Assembly: GCA_000434775.1 (NCBI GenBank)
Contig: FR895493.1
Span: 80,263 to 106,472, forward strand
Reading direction: 5' to 3'
Length of the DNA: 26,210 nucleotides
Source of the DNA: Eggerthella sp. CAG:368
GTDB lineage: Bacteria > Actinomycetota > Coriobacteriia > Coriobacteriales > Eggerthellaceae
A model generated the notes under the pieces. It did not search any database. It saw only the letters and a program-made list of their open reading frames with translations, and had not been told where the DNA came from. Shown here in pieces: positions 8,663 through 16,388 of the stretch. How positions within the stretch are numbered: position 1 is the stretch's first letter; each line of letters begins with the position of its first letter. A program made the position numbers and the translations under genes.

Positions 8663-9274
8663 TTATGAAGCGTTCGCTTCATCCAAGACCTTCTGAACAA
8701 GGGCAGGGTCAACCTCTGGCAATGGAATAAACTCATCGGGGTTATCTGGATGCTCTACAGGAATCCATTCCATCCAAATCATGTCAATCCAACGATCGAA
8801 TTTGCGAGCGCACTTGGTAAACTTGGCTACCTGCTTAAAGCCAATCTTCTCATGAAATAAACGGCTTGTTGCGGGAACGCACTCGTCGGGTGGATCGATA
8901 TGGGCGATGCAGGCGTTGAGATTGTATACGTTTTGTAAGGCAAGAAGTTTTGCGAGGGTGCGATACAGTTTGCCGCCGATACCTCCACGCTTTAAATCTT
9001 TTTTGACGTAAATTGAAGTTTCAACTGAACGGATGTAGGAAATGCGCGGGCGGAATGCAGTTGCGTAGGCAAAACCTACAACGTTTCCGTCAAGTTCGGC
9101 TACTAGGTAAGGATAGCGTTCAAGTGCGGTGGTGATGCGTCGCTCAAATTCTTCAACTTCGGGAACAACCGTTTCAAATGTGATAGAAGTTTCAATGATA
9201 TAAGGCGCATAAATAGCACGAACAGCGGCTGCGTCTTTTATGGTTGCTAGACGTATTGTTACTGGCTGAGACAT
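8663..9274 (-). CDS. GNAT-family N-acetyltransferase, phosphinothricin acetyltransferase-like
   Basis: The N-terminus (IRLATIKDAAAVRAIYAPYI followed by a TSITFET segment) is characteristic of the PAT/bar-like branch of GNAT enzymes, and the acetyl-CoA pyrophosphate loop appears as VKKDLKRGGIGGKLY near residues 90-104. The fourth-strand motif is followed by LFHEKIGFKQV, the usual C-terminal beta-bulge region. At 203 residues it is longer than typical PAT proteins (about 170-185) because of a proline- and acid-rich tail after residue 172. The reaction would be acetyl transfer from acetyl-CoA to an amine; the physiological substrate (often methionine sulfone or sulfoximine analogues in this branch) is not determinable. 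The ATG at 9274 is preceded by GCGAGG. It stands alone on the minus strand. Confidence 0.85.
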   Translation of the reverse strand: MSQPVTIRLATIKDAAAVRAIYAPYIIETSITFETVVPEVEEFERRITTALERYPYLVAELDGNVVGFAYATAFRPRISYIRSVETSIYVKKDLKRGGIGGKLYRTLAKLLALQNVYNLNACIAHIDPPDECVPATSRLFHEKIGFKQVAKFTKCARKFDRWIDMIWMEWIPVEHPDNPDEFIPLPEVDPALVQKVLDEANAS

Positions 9275-9486
9275 GGGAACCTCGCTTACATACTATATAT
9301 TTGTTAGGGAAGGGAGGCGTTTTTGCGTACTTCACTACTGTATGTTAGCTCTCCCTCGTGCGTTTAGCGCATATCGTAATTGTATCGAGGCGCGTTCTTC
9401 ACGCAATAGTTTTTAGAAAGATTTGTGCCTCCTGTCTCAAATCGCGTCCACTTTTAGTTAGTGAGCTAAATTCACTTGGTCACCTG

Positions 9487-9495
9487 TGATATACT
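9487..9495 (+). promoter_or_regulatory. Extended -10 promoter for the ABC importer operon
   Basis: TG-A-TATACT (TG at 9487-9488, hexamer 9490-9495) is a good extended -10 element; no strong -35 is visible at 17 bases. It is flanked by two near-identical repeats, CACTTTTAGTTAG (9449-9461) and CACTTTAGTTAG (9510-9521). Confidence 0.45.
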
Positions 9496-9530
9496 TCGCG
9501 GTGCTTTAGCACTTTAGTTAGATAAAGTTT

Positions 9531-9553
9531 TTGGCGGACGCGTGGACTGCCAA
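9531..9553 (+). other. Small leader hairpin before the binding-protein gene
   Basis: TTGGCGG (9531-9537) can pair with CTGCCAA (9547-9553), including one wobble pair, just upstream of the AGAAAGG ribosome-binding site. It is too small to name as a riboswitch. Confidence 0.3.
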
Positions 9554-9570
9554 GATAGAGAAAGGCAATT

Positions 9571-10368
9571 ATGAAAAAGAAGCTTTTAGCACTGGTGACC
9601 ATTGCTTGCGTTGCTTGCTTGTCTTTGGTTCTCGTTGGCTGCTCTGGTGGCGACAAAAAATCTGATTCTGATAAATTTATTTTGGGTTACGACAATACGT
9701 TTAAGCCATTTGGATATCTTGACGATAATGGCAACCCAACTGGTTTCGACATTGATCTTGCAACTGAAGCTTGCGAGCGCCTCGGTTGGAATCTTGAACT
9801 CAATGCAATTGACTGGGATACTAAGGATGCTCAAATTGAATCAGGTAGCATTACCTGCATCTGGAACGGTTTCACTATGGAGGGTCGCGAGGATCAGTAC
9901 ACCTTTACCGCTCCTTACTATTCCAACACTCAGGTGGTAGTTGTTAAGGAAGGCTCTGGCATCGCTTCTCTGTCTGATCTTGCTGGTAAGAAGGTTCTTG
10001 CTCAGACCAACTCTTCTGCTTATAACTTACTTTCTAACGGTGGCGATCAAGAAGAACTTGCCGCAACGTTTGCAAGCCTTGAAACTATCGGTGAATATAA
10101 CTCCGCATTTATGCAGCTTGAAAGCGGTGCTGTAGACGCAATCGCAATGGATATGCCTGTTGCACAGGCTCACGTGGCAGAGAAATCTGGTTACGTAATT
10201 TTGGACGAGCACTTGAGCACTGAAAGCTATGCTGTTGGTTTCAAGAAGGGCAACACCGAGCAGGCTAAGCAGATCGAAGACACTTTGAAGGCAATGTACG
10301 AGGATGGCACCGTTGCAAAGATTGCTGAAAAGTATGACTTATCCATGGATAACTGGATTTTAAAATAA
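9571..10368 (+). CDS. Amino-acid ABC transporter substrate-binding lipoprotein (SBP_bac_3)
   Basis: The N-terminus is a lipoprotein signal peptide: basic start (MKKK), hydrophobic core and lipobox LVGC with the acylated cysteine at residue 24. The mature domain starts with FILGYDNTFKPFGYLDDNG and continues with PTGFDIDLATEACERLGWN, the family 3 solute-binding pattern. The ligand-contacting arginine region reads WNGFTMEGRED, and the family's DAIAMDMPVA segment follows. It captures a polar amino acid outside the membrane and delivers it to the permease encoded next. Residue motifs do not separate glutamine, cystine, arginine or histidine. The ATG at 9571 has AGAAAGG upstream. It is the first gene of a three-gene importer operon. 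Confidence 0.92.
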   Translation: MKKKLLALVTIACVACLSLVLVGCSGGDKKSDSDKFILGYDNTFKPFGYLDDNGNPTGFDIDLATEACERLGWNLELNAIDWDTKDAQIESGSITCIWNGFTMEGREDQYTFTAPYYSNTQVVVVKEGSGIASLSDLAGKKVLAQTNSSAYNLLSNGGDQEELAATFASLETIGEYNSAFMQLESGAVDAIAMDMPVAQAHVAEKSGYVILDEHLSTESYAVGFKKGNTEQAKQIEDTLKAMYEDGTVAKIAEKYDLSMDNWILK

Positions 10369-10403
10369 GCGGGGATCGCCCATAACGGGTTTACCTGTAA
10401 GTG

Positions 10404-10430
10404 ATGCGGGCGGGATTTTCCTGCCCGCAT
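10404..10430 (+). other. Intercistronic hairpin after the binding-protein gene
   Basis: ATGCGGGCGGG (10404-10414) pairs along its length with CCTGCCCGCAT (10420-10430), including one G-U pair. There is no proper T-run, and the permease gene follows. This is the usual position of a hairpin that stabilises abundant binding-protein mRNA or partly attenuates the operon. Confidence 0.6.
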
Positions 10431-10466
10431 TCGTTGTTGAGGCGTTAGTTTTTAAGGATGTAGCGC

Positions 10467-11120
10467 ATGGATTTTTCTACGATGTTTAGTATGCTGGGGC
10501 AAGGTTTTCTTGTTACTCTGCAGATCTTTTTTTTCACGCTGGTAGGAGCTTTGCCTCTTGGTGTACTTGTCGCTCTTGGTCGCATGAGTAAAGTAAAGGT
10601 TATTTCGGCAATTTTCCGTGTTTATATTTCCATTATGCGCGGCACACCTTTGATGCTGCAGTTGATGTTTATCTATTTTGCGCCGTATTACATCTTTGGT
10701 ATAAAGCTTTCAACAGAATGGAGTATGGGCGCTTGTTTGGTGGCGTTCATCCTGAACTATGCTGCTTATTTTGCTGAGATTTATCGAAGTGGTATCCAGT
10801 CTATTCCTACGGGTCAGTATGAAGCGGCTGAGGTTTTAGGCTATTCTCGTGCACAAACGTTTTTCAAAATCATTTTTCCTCAGGTGTTTAAACGTATTAT
10901 TCCTGCGCTTGGTAATGAGATTATCGTGTTGGTAAAGGACACCTCGCTTGCCTTTACGCTTGGTATTATGGAACTCTTTACCACTGCTCGCGCAATTGTA
11001 TCTGCGCAAGGTGTGCTCACGGCATTCATTGTTGCGGCGGCGTTTTACTGGGTATTCACGTTCTTTGTGGAATTTATTATCGCTCGCGTCGAAAAGCGTT
11101 TGAGCTATTACCACGACTAA
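10467..11120 (+). CDS. Amino-acid ABC transporter permease (HisM/GlnP type)
   Basis: The 217-residue protein has about five transmembrane segments and the EAA loop of ABC importers (EAAEVLGYSRAQTFFKIIFP, about residues 118-137) that docks onto the ATPase. MRGTPLMLQLMFIYF is the conserved signature of the polar amino-acid permease family. It forms the channel through the inner membrane, probably as a homodimer because only one permease gene is present. The ATG at 10467 is preceded by AAGGATG. It lies between the lipoprotein and ATPase genes, 98 bases after the former and 10 before the latter. Confidence 0.93.
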   Translation: MDFSTMFSMLGQGFLVTLQIFFFTLVGALPLGVLVALGRMSKVKVISAIFRVYISIMRGTPLMLQLMFIYFAPYYIFGIKLSTEWSMGACLVAFILNYAAYFAEIYRSGIQSIPTGQYEAAEVLGYSRAQTFFKIIFPQVFKRIIPALGNEIIVLVKDTSLAFTLGIMELFTTARAIVSAQGVLTAFIVAAAFYWVFTFFVEFIIARVEKRLSYYHD

Positions 11121-11130
11121 GGAGAAGTGC

Positions 11131-12000
11131 ATGAGTAATACACAAAAGAGTGCTTCTTCAAATGTCGAGATGAAGGTTTCAAGCGAATCGGGTAAAGCAA
11201 CCTACACGAACAACAAGGTGGAAACCATGCCAGTAATTAGCATGCAGCACATAAAAAAGAGTTTCAGCGATACCGAGGTATTGAAGGATATTTCGCTTGA
11301 GGTGAACCATGGTGAAGTAGTTTCAATCATCGGCCCTTCAGGGTCGGGAAAATCTACCCTGTTGCGTTGCGCTACGTTACTCGAAACCTTTGAAGCTGGT
11401 TCATTGAGTTATGGTGACCTTTTCGTTGCGCAAAACGATGCTTCTGGTAAAGCGGTATACGCAGGCAAGGACGCAAACAAACAGGCACGCCAGCGTTTCG
11501 GTTTAGTGTTTCAGAACTTTAATTTATTCCCACACTATTCGGTTTTGCGCAATGTTATGGACGCTCCGCTTTCCGTTCAGAAGCGCGATAAGGCAGAGGT
11601 TGAAAAGCGTGCGCGCGAATTGCTTTGTCAAATGGGTCTCGAAGGAAAAGAAAATAATTATCCCTGCGAGCTTTCTGGTGGTCAGCAACAGCGCGTGGCT
11701 ATTGCCCGTGCGCTCTGTATGGATCCAGAAGTTTTGTTCTTCGATGAACCAACGAGTGCACTTGACCCAGAGTTAACTCAAGAGGTTCTTAAGGTAATTC
11801 GCTCTTTGGCTGATCAGCATATGACCATGGTTATTGTTACGCACGAAATGGCGTTTGCGCGCGATGTTTCCGATCGCATCATATTTATGGATGGCGGTGT
11901 AATTGTTGAGCAAGGCCCCGCTAAAGAAGTTATCAACAACCCTCAGCACAATCGAACCAAGACATTTCTTTCGCGCTATCAAGAAGGTGCCGCTGATTAG
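11131..12000 (+). CDS. Amino-acid ABC transporter ATP-binding protein
   Basis: All ATPase motifs are present: Walker A GPSGSGKST (residues 68-76), Q-loop VFQNFNLFPH, signature LSGGQQQR (about 181), Walker B VLFFDEP with D-loop SALDPE (about 203-213) and switch His in VTHEM. It closely resembles GlnQ/HisP. With the ATG at 11131 (AAGGAGAAG upstream) the protein is 289 residues and carries a 32-residue Ser/Thr/Lys-rich N-terminal extension unlike the family. A second in-frame ATG at 11227 (MPVISMQHIKKSF) has its own AAGGTGG five bases upstream and would give the normal length of about 257. Either or both may be used. It energises import through the permease upstream. Confidence 0.93.
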   Translation: MSNTQKSASSNVEMKVSSESGKATYTNNKVETMPVISMQHIKKSFSDTEVLKDISLEVNHGEVVSIIGPSGSGKSTLLRCATLLETFEAGSLSYGDLFVAQNDASGKAVYAGKDANKQARQRFGLVFQNFNLFPHYSVLRNVMDAPLSVQKRDKAEVEKRARELLCQMGLEGKENNYPCELSGGQQQRVAIARALCMDPEVLFFDEPTSALDPELTQEVLKVIRSLADQHMTMVIVTHEMAFARDVSDRIIFMDGGVIVEQGPAKEVINNPQHNRTKTFLSRYQEGAAD

Positions 12001-12186
12001 TTATTGCTGTTGCTGAGTTTTATGCTTAGCACATAGAACATTTGAGTGAAGATACTTTTACTGTTGGGAAACCATCTATGCAAACGAAAGAACAGAAAAT
12101 TGGCTGCAGCGTACCAGGCCTCCATTGTCTGTGCAAATAGCCAATCATCTGGATAAACGAATTATTGCATTGCTTGCTGAAAGCAT

Positions 12187-12227
12187 AAAAGAAACCTCCC
12201 ATTTCTCGATGTCCAAGAAATGGGAGG
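12187..12227 (-). terminator. Intrinsic terminator of the HPF gene
   Basis: A perfect 12-bp stem (CCTCCCATTTCT, 12195-12206, with AGAAATGGGAGG, 12216-12227) has a nine-base loop. Read on the minus strand, it is followed by TTTCTTTT. It lies 50 bases after the HPF stop. Confidence 0.88.
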
Positions 12228-12276
12228 CAGTTCATTGTTAGAGGTGGGCTTTTGAATTAAAGCGTTGACAGCAAGA

Positions 12277-12837
12277 TTACTTTTGCTTGAGCAAACCATA
12301 TCCGCCATTGTCACGACGATAAAGAATATGAACATTGTTGCTGTCGCGATCAATGTAAGCGAAGAAATCGTGACCCAGAAGATCAATTTGCACAAGTGCT
12401 TCTTCTTCAGTCAAAGGCTGGAATTCAATTTCCTTTACGCGAACTACTTCATCATCTGTAGCAGAAAGCTCTTCCATCAAGCCGTCAATATCGAGTTCGG
12501 TAGCTTTTTTCTCGGTGTTGCCTTGAGAGATTTTCTTGTCAATAACGCGGGTCTTAAACTTGCGAAGCTGACGAAGAACCTTTGCAGCAGCAACGTCGAT
12601 AGCGGCATACATGTTCTCTTCGTATTCTTCAACACGGATGATGTGTCCACGTGCACGCATGGTAACCTCACAGCATGCAGGTGTTGGATTTGCTGGATTC
12701 TTTTCAACCTGAAGAACAACTTCGGCGGTTAAAGGATCGATATCCATAACCTTCATGGAGTTTCCAATTTTCTCCTCTGCATATGCGCGTAAAGCATCAG
12801 TGATGGGCATTTTGCGTCCAGTGATGGTGATATCCAT
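12277..12837 (-). CDS. hpf: Ribosome hibernation-promoting factor HPF, long form
   Basis: The 186-residue protein starts MDITITGRKMPITDALRAYAEEKI, the typical opening of the HPF/RaiA domain, and continues with AYAEEKIGNSMKVMD and a beta-strand pattern to about residue 105. After a linker it has the C-terminal dimerisation domain with VRVKEIEFQPLTEEEALVQIDLLGHDFF and a final NVHILYRRDNGGYGLL. This two-domain arrangement defines long HPF, which joins two 70S ribosomes into inactive 100S dimers in stationary phase or stress. The ATG at 12837 has GAAAGGG upstream. It is a single-gene unit with a strong terminator, flanked by a convergent ABC operon and a divergent nhaA gene. Confidence 0.93.
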   Translation of the reverse strand: MDITITGRKMPITDALRAYAEEKIGNSMKVMDIDPLTAEVVLQVEKNPANPTPACCEVTMRARGHIIRVEEYEENMYAAIDVAAAKVLRQLRKFKTRVIDKKISQGNTEKKATELDIDGLMEELSATDDEVVRVKEIEFQPLTEEEALVQIDLLGHDFFAYIDRDSNNVHILYRRDNGGYGLLKQK

Positions 12838-13130
12838 GACTTACCCTTTCAAACTTGGGGACAGATTCACAACGAAAAACGAGAAGATGCACCCCCGTGC
12901 TAGAACGGCCTTTCCCCTCGCCAACCGTCTACTCTTAGTCTAGCGCAACTTAAGGGGAAGTTTGCCATGATTTGCCTGCCTTATGGCTCAAAAGTTGTTT
13001 GTCTGAAATTGAAGTGTTATTGAATCGCTACTTTTCCTACCAGGGTTGAAATGAAGTTTTCGGTAGAATAGCTGCTACAAGATTTTCCAGGAAATATCTA
13101 GGGTGTTATTCGTTTAACGGGTGGAGAAGC

Positions 13131-14762
13131 GTGACTCAATCAAGCCAAAAAGATTCCGTCTTTATTAAAGAAGTTGCCAATCAGCAAAAACGGCGAGCAA
13201 AAATTATCGAGCTCACCCATTCCACAACCAAGGCGGCAGGAGTTATGCTCCTCGGCGCAATTGCTGCCATTATTATTGCGAACTCTGCCTATTATGCAGG
13301 GTTTACTGAGTTTTGGGAGACTGATTTACTTATTGGTTTTGGTGCGTCGACTGCTTCAATGTCGCTTGCTGAAATTATCAACGATATTTTCATGGCTATT
13401 TTCTTTTTACTCGTTGGCTTAGAAATTAAGTACGAGATGACGGTCGGGGAACTAACCAACATCAGACAAGCCATTTTGCCTGTTGCGGCAGCTTTTGGCG
13501 GTGTTCTTGTTCCTATTATTATCTATCTTGTCTTTAATGCCTCGAGTCCTGAAACAATTGGTGGATGGGGCGTTCCGACGGCAACCGACATTGCCTTTGC
13601 TCTAGGTGTTTTATCGTTGTTAGGTTCTCGTGTACCAAACGGCGTCCGTGTGTTTTTAAGTACCTTAGCTGTAGCGGACGACATTATAGCCATTATCGTA
13701 ATTGCTGTGTTCTATGGACATAGCCCTGAAGTTGGTTGGCTCATTGCTGCAGGTGTTGTTTTTGTTTTTCTTTTATGGATGAACCACCGCCACGTGTATT
13801 CGCTTATTCCCTACATTGTTGTTGGGGTTGTGCTTTGGTACTGCATCTTTATGTCGGGTGTTCATTCAACAATTGCGGGAGTTCTTCTTGCTTTTACCAT
13901 TCCCATTGGCTCTCACGTTAATTTAAAGAAATTCATTGATTGGTCTGGCGCTCGCGTAAAGGAAGCAAAAAAGTCTTTTACTCCAGGTACTCCAGTAATT
14001 GGTCAGTCAGATTATCTTGATCAAATCACGCGTCTTGCTCGTGTGTCGCGTCAGGTGGTTCCGCCGGCAACGCGTCTTGAACGTGCCTTGTATCCATGGG
14101 TATATTTCGCCATACTTCCGCTATTTGCCCTTACCAATGCCGACGTGTCTTTTGCGGGTGGTGCGTTAGGAAATATGTTTACCAGTCCCGTATTTTTAGG
14201 CGTATTTTTTGGTTTGGTGCTAGGTAAGCCTGTTGGCATTATGCTTATGAGTTTCATTATTGTGAAACTGAAAATATCAACTTTACCCGAAAACGTTAAT
14301 TGGCTCCACTTGTTGGGAGCGGCTTTGTTAGGCGGCGTAGGCTTTACTATGGCTATTTTTGTTGCAAATCTAGCCTTTGTGAGCGATATAGATGTCACCA
14401 TTGCCAAGGTGGCAATTCTTTCGGCTTCTTTGGTTGCAGGCGTTGCTGGCTTTACGTTTCTCTGGATTCAGGCGAAGGGTGCTGCACGCAAGGGGTTGCG
14501 TTTTGAGCTGGAGCTGGAAGATAACACCAATTTGCTCACGCATGCCGCCCATGAATCGGCACGTAAAGAGCGCTACCGTCGTAAGCAGAATAAGCAATGG
14601 AAGCGCGGGCACGCTGAGCTTGTTCGCGACATGGAACGCCGTCAGGCTGACGAAGCGCGAAAACGCGAGGAACTAATGGCTAGAATGGGAACAGAACAAC
14701 ACGTTGAAGGGAAGCGCAGCTGTGCTCAAAATGATGTGGTAGAGCCTCGCAGCAAGGGATAG
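13131..14762 (+). CDS. nhaA: Na+/H+ antiporter NhaA with long charged C-terminal tail
   Basis: The protein matches NhaA across its length: DIFMAIFFLLVGLEIKYE early, VPTATDIAFALGVLSLLG in the middle and the two ion-binding aspartates in LAVADDIIAIIVIA. Late helices include WVYFAILPLFALTNADV and LLGGVGFTMAIFVANLAF. NhaA exchanges Na+ (or Li+) for two protons at the inner membrane and matters for alkaline pH and salt stress. It is 543 residues, against about 380-430 usually. The excess is a linker around residues 280-310 and a C-terminal tail of about 100 residues rich in Arg, Lys and Glu, with a helical run (KERYRRKQNKQWKRGHAELV). It starts with GTG (13131) preceded by GGAG. No adjacent NhaR-like regulator is present. 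Confidence 0.93.
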   Translation: MTQSSQKDSVFIKEVANQQKRRAKIIELTHSTTKAAGVMLLGAIAAIIIANSAYYAGFTEFWETDLLIGFGASTASMSLAEIINDIFMAIFFLLVGLEIKYEMTVGELTNIRQAILPVAAAFGGVLVPIIIYLVFNASSPETIGGWGVPTATDIAFALGVLSLLGSRVPNGVRVFLSTLAVADDIIAIIVIAVFYGHSPEVGWLIAAGVVFVFLLWMNHRHVYSLIPYIVVGVVLWYCIFMSGVHSTIAGVLLAFTIPIGSHVNLKKFIDWSGARVKEAKKSFTPGTPVIGQSDYLDQITRLARVSRQVVPPATRLERALYPWVYFAILPLFALTNADVSFAGGALGNMFTSPVFLGVFFGLVLGKPVGIMLMSFIIVKLKISTLPENVNWLHLLGAALLGGVGFTMAIFVANLAFVSDIDVTIAKVAILSASLVAGVAGFTFLWIQAKGAARKGLRFELELEDNTNLLTHAAHESARKERYRRKQNKQWKRGHAELVRDMERRQADEARKREELMARMGTEQHVEGKRSCAQNDVVEPRSKG

Positions 14763-14793
14763 TTGGTGGTTCGTTTTCTTCGTGGGAGCACTT

Positions 14794-14834
14794 TGATAGA
14801 CGGTATCTGCCGTTTAACGCTCTATCAGGTTTTG
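14794..14834 (+). terminator. Probable terminator after nhaA
   Basis: TGATAGA (14794-14800) pairs with TCTATCA (14821-14827), an inner ACGG/CCGT stem sits between, and GGTTTT follows. The branched shape and short T-run make it weaker than a canonical terminator. Confidence 0.45.
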
Positions 14835-14856
14835 TGAAGACTATCTTCACACATAA

Positions 14857-14886
14857 TTGCGACCTTTGGCCGTGTTCTGTTACCAT
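14857..14886 (+). promoter_or_regulatory. Candidate promoter of the NlpC/P60 gene
   Basis: TTGCGA (14857-14862) and TACCAT (14881-14886) are 18 bases apart, with a TG dinucleotide one base before the -10 (extended -10). It lies 59 bases before the start codon. Confidence 0.45.
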
Positions 14887-14944
14887 AGCAAAAGCTAACG
14901 CTCATAAACGAACTCTATGCTCACTCGTAAGGAGGTCCTCAACA

Positions 14945-16027
14945 ATGACGGAGCATTTAAACGGACTCAATAAGCGCAAGCTGTTAAGTTCTTTTGTGGC
15001 AGCAGTGCTTGCCGTAGGTCTTATGGTTCCTGTCGCTGCAGCATACGCAACACCAAGCTCATCTTCGAAAGAGGCAGAAGCTCAAGCTGCACTTGATAAT
15101 TACAAACAGATGCAAAACCAGCTTGATGAAGCTTCCAATCACTACACTGAAGCGCTCATGAAGCAGGAAGAAGCTCAGAATAAGGTTCAAGAAGCTCAGG
15201 CTCAAATTGAGCAAGAAACTCAAAAAATCAAGGGCTTGCAAGGGCAACTCGGTGATCGTGCGCGCGATATGTATCGCAATGGATCAGCTTCTTTCTTGGA
15301 TATTATTTTGGGTGCAACTACCTTCGATGAGTTTGCAAACAATCTGTTCATGTTGGACACCATCAATCAGAACGACGCTAAATTAGTTCAGGAAACTAAG
15401 GATTCTCGTGAAAAGATTGAGTCTGCTAAGGCTGAATATGTTGAGCAGGAAAAGGTAGCAACTGAAGAAGCTAATAAGGCTCGCGAAATCAAGGAAAATG
15501 CTCAGGCTCTTTCTTCTCAGGCTAAAGATGCTTATAACAACTTGAGCGAAGAAGCTAAAGCGCTCAAAGAGCAGGAAGAAGCTGCTGCAACGGAAGCTGC
15601 TCGTGTAGCTGCTGAAACCAATAACTCCAATGGCTATTTTGGAGGTAACGCTGGTGGCGGCAATAATGGTGGCGGCACTATCAACAACAGTGGCAACAGT
15701 AAACCCGCTGATGACGGTACGGTAGTTGGTCGTGCATGGTCTTGGGTTGATAATGCTGAGTATGTTTGGGGAGCTTGCAGTCCTGGCGCATTCGATTGCT
15801 CTGGTTTTGTAAGCTATTGCCTTACGGGCAGCTATTCTCGATTGGGAACTACGTACACCTTTATGGGCTGGCCTCAGGTAAGCAATCCTCAGCCGGGTGA
15901 CGTTTGTGTAAATTCTGGTCACTGTGGTATTTACATTGGTGGTGGCCAAATGATTCATGCAGCTACCGAGGGCGTTGGCGTTATTGTTGGCCCTGTCCAG
16001 GGCGGCATGATTTTTGTTCGTTACTAA
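14945..16027 (+). CDS. Secreted coiled-coil NlpC/P60 peptidoglycan hydrolase
   Basis: A perfect AAGGAGGT lies eight bases before the ATG at 14945, fixing the start inside a longer open frame. The 360-residue protein has a Sec signal peptide (basic KRKL, hydrophobic core, AYA cleavage motif near residue 37), an Ala/Glu/Gln-rich coiled coil (about 43-225), a Gly/Asn-rich flexible linker (about 226-265) and a C-terminal NlpC/P60 domain. The catalytic triad is visible as Cys285 (FDCSGF), His326 (SGHCGIYIG) and His338 (MIHAA). The architecture resembles the RipA/CwlO-type endopeptidases that cut peptide stems during division or growth, with the coiled coil as an autoinhibitory or partner-binding arm. 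It is monocistronic, with its own promoter and terminator. Confidence 0.9.
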   Translation: MTEHLNGLNKRKLLSSFVAAVLAVGLMVPVAAAYATPSSSSKEAEAQAALDNYKQMQNQLDEASNHYTEALMKQEEAQNKVQEAQAQIEQETQKIKGLQGQLGDRARDMYRNGSASFLDIILGATTFDEFANNLFMLDTINQNDAKLVQETKDSREKIESAKAEYVEQEKVATEEANKAREIKENAQALSSQAKDAYNNLSEEAKALKEQEEAAATEAARVAAETNNSNGYFGGNAGGGNNGGGTINNSGNSKPADDGTVVGRAWSWVDNAEYVWGACSPGAFDCSGFVSYCLTGSYSRLGTTYTFMGWPQVSNPQPGDVCVNSGHCGIYIGGGQMIHAATEGVGVIVGPVQGGMIFVRY

Positions 16028-16042
16028 AAGCAACGTTTAGTG

Positions 16043-16074
16043 AGCGGTCCTTCGGGGCCGCTTTTCTTTTTTTT
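16043..16074 (+). terminator. Intrinsic terminator of the NlpC/P60 gene
   Basis: AGCGGTCC (16043-16050) and GGGCCGCT (16055-16062) enclose a UUCG tetraloop, followed by TTTCTTTTTTTT. This is a textbook terminator. Confidence 0.95.
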
Positions 16075-16117
16075 CGTGCTAGGAATGTTGCTTGGGTATA
16101 AATGTTTCAATGTCTCC

Positions 16118-16147
16118 TATAATTTGTTTTTTGTGCTAACATAGCAC
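16118..16147 (+). promoter_or_regulatory. Candidate tRNA-Pro promoter with overlapping palindrome
   Basis: A perfect TATAAT hexamer (16118-16123) lacks a good -35 at normal spacing. Just downstream, GTGCTA-ACA-TAGCAC (16133-16147) is a perfect 6-bp inverted repeat near the expected start of transcription. Confidence 0.4.
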
Positions 16148-16182
16148 CCGCAAAAAAGCGTTTATGTATATGGAATACTTAA

Positions 16183-16259
16183 CGGGATGTGGCTCAGCTT
16201 GGTAGAGCGCTGCGTTCGGGACGCAGAGGTCGCAGGTTCGAATCCTGTCATCCCGACCA
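16183..16259 (+). tRNA. tRNA-Pro (anticodon CGG)
   Basis: The acceptor stem CGGGATG (16183-16189) pairs exactly with CATCCCG (16249-16255), followed by discriminator A and an encoded CCA (16257-16259). The anticodon stem CTGCG/CGCAG encloses the loop TTCGGGA, giving anticodon CGG at 16217-16219, which reads the proline codon CCG. The D-arm (GCTCAGCTTGGTAGAGC) and T-arm (CAGGTTCGAATCCTG) are standard. No clear terminator is seen behind it. Confidence 0.97.
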
Positions 16260-16301
16260 TGAACCACTGAGGGAGTATGACACTTAGTTTCCTACTTCTT
16301 T

Positions 16302-16329
16302 TTGCTAGAGTGTTACTACTCTCTATAAA
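16302..16329 (+). promoter_or_regulatory. Candidate promoter of tatA
   Basis: TTGCTA (16302-16307) and TATAAA (16324-16329) are spaced by 16 bases. Transcription would start near 16336, at the foot of the hairpin at 16338-16368. Confidence 0.5.
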
Positions 16330-16337
16330 ACAAACGA

Positions 16338-16368
16338 CGAGTTGCGTGTTGTGTGTCAGGGCAACTCG
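16338..16368 (+). other. 5'-leader hairpin upstream of tatA
   Basis: CGAGTTGC (16338-16345) is exactly complementary to GCAACTCG (16361-16368), with a 15-base loop. It ends nine bases before the GGAGGTG ribosome-binding site. It could protect the 5' end of the transcript. Confidence 0.5.
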
Positions 16369-16388
16369 GAATAGCTGGAGGTGCAATA

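Noticed and set aside
12026..12235. A 69-codon minus-strand open frame in the gap between the ABC operon and hpf
   Set aside because: It runs through the clear hpf terminator at 12187-12227, has no ribosome-binding site and encodes no recognisable domain.
16133..16147. GTGCTA/TAGCAC as a second CIRCE element
   Set aside because: It shares six bases with a CIRCE arm but has a three-base spacer instead of nine and lacks the outer bases of both arms.
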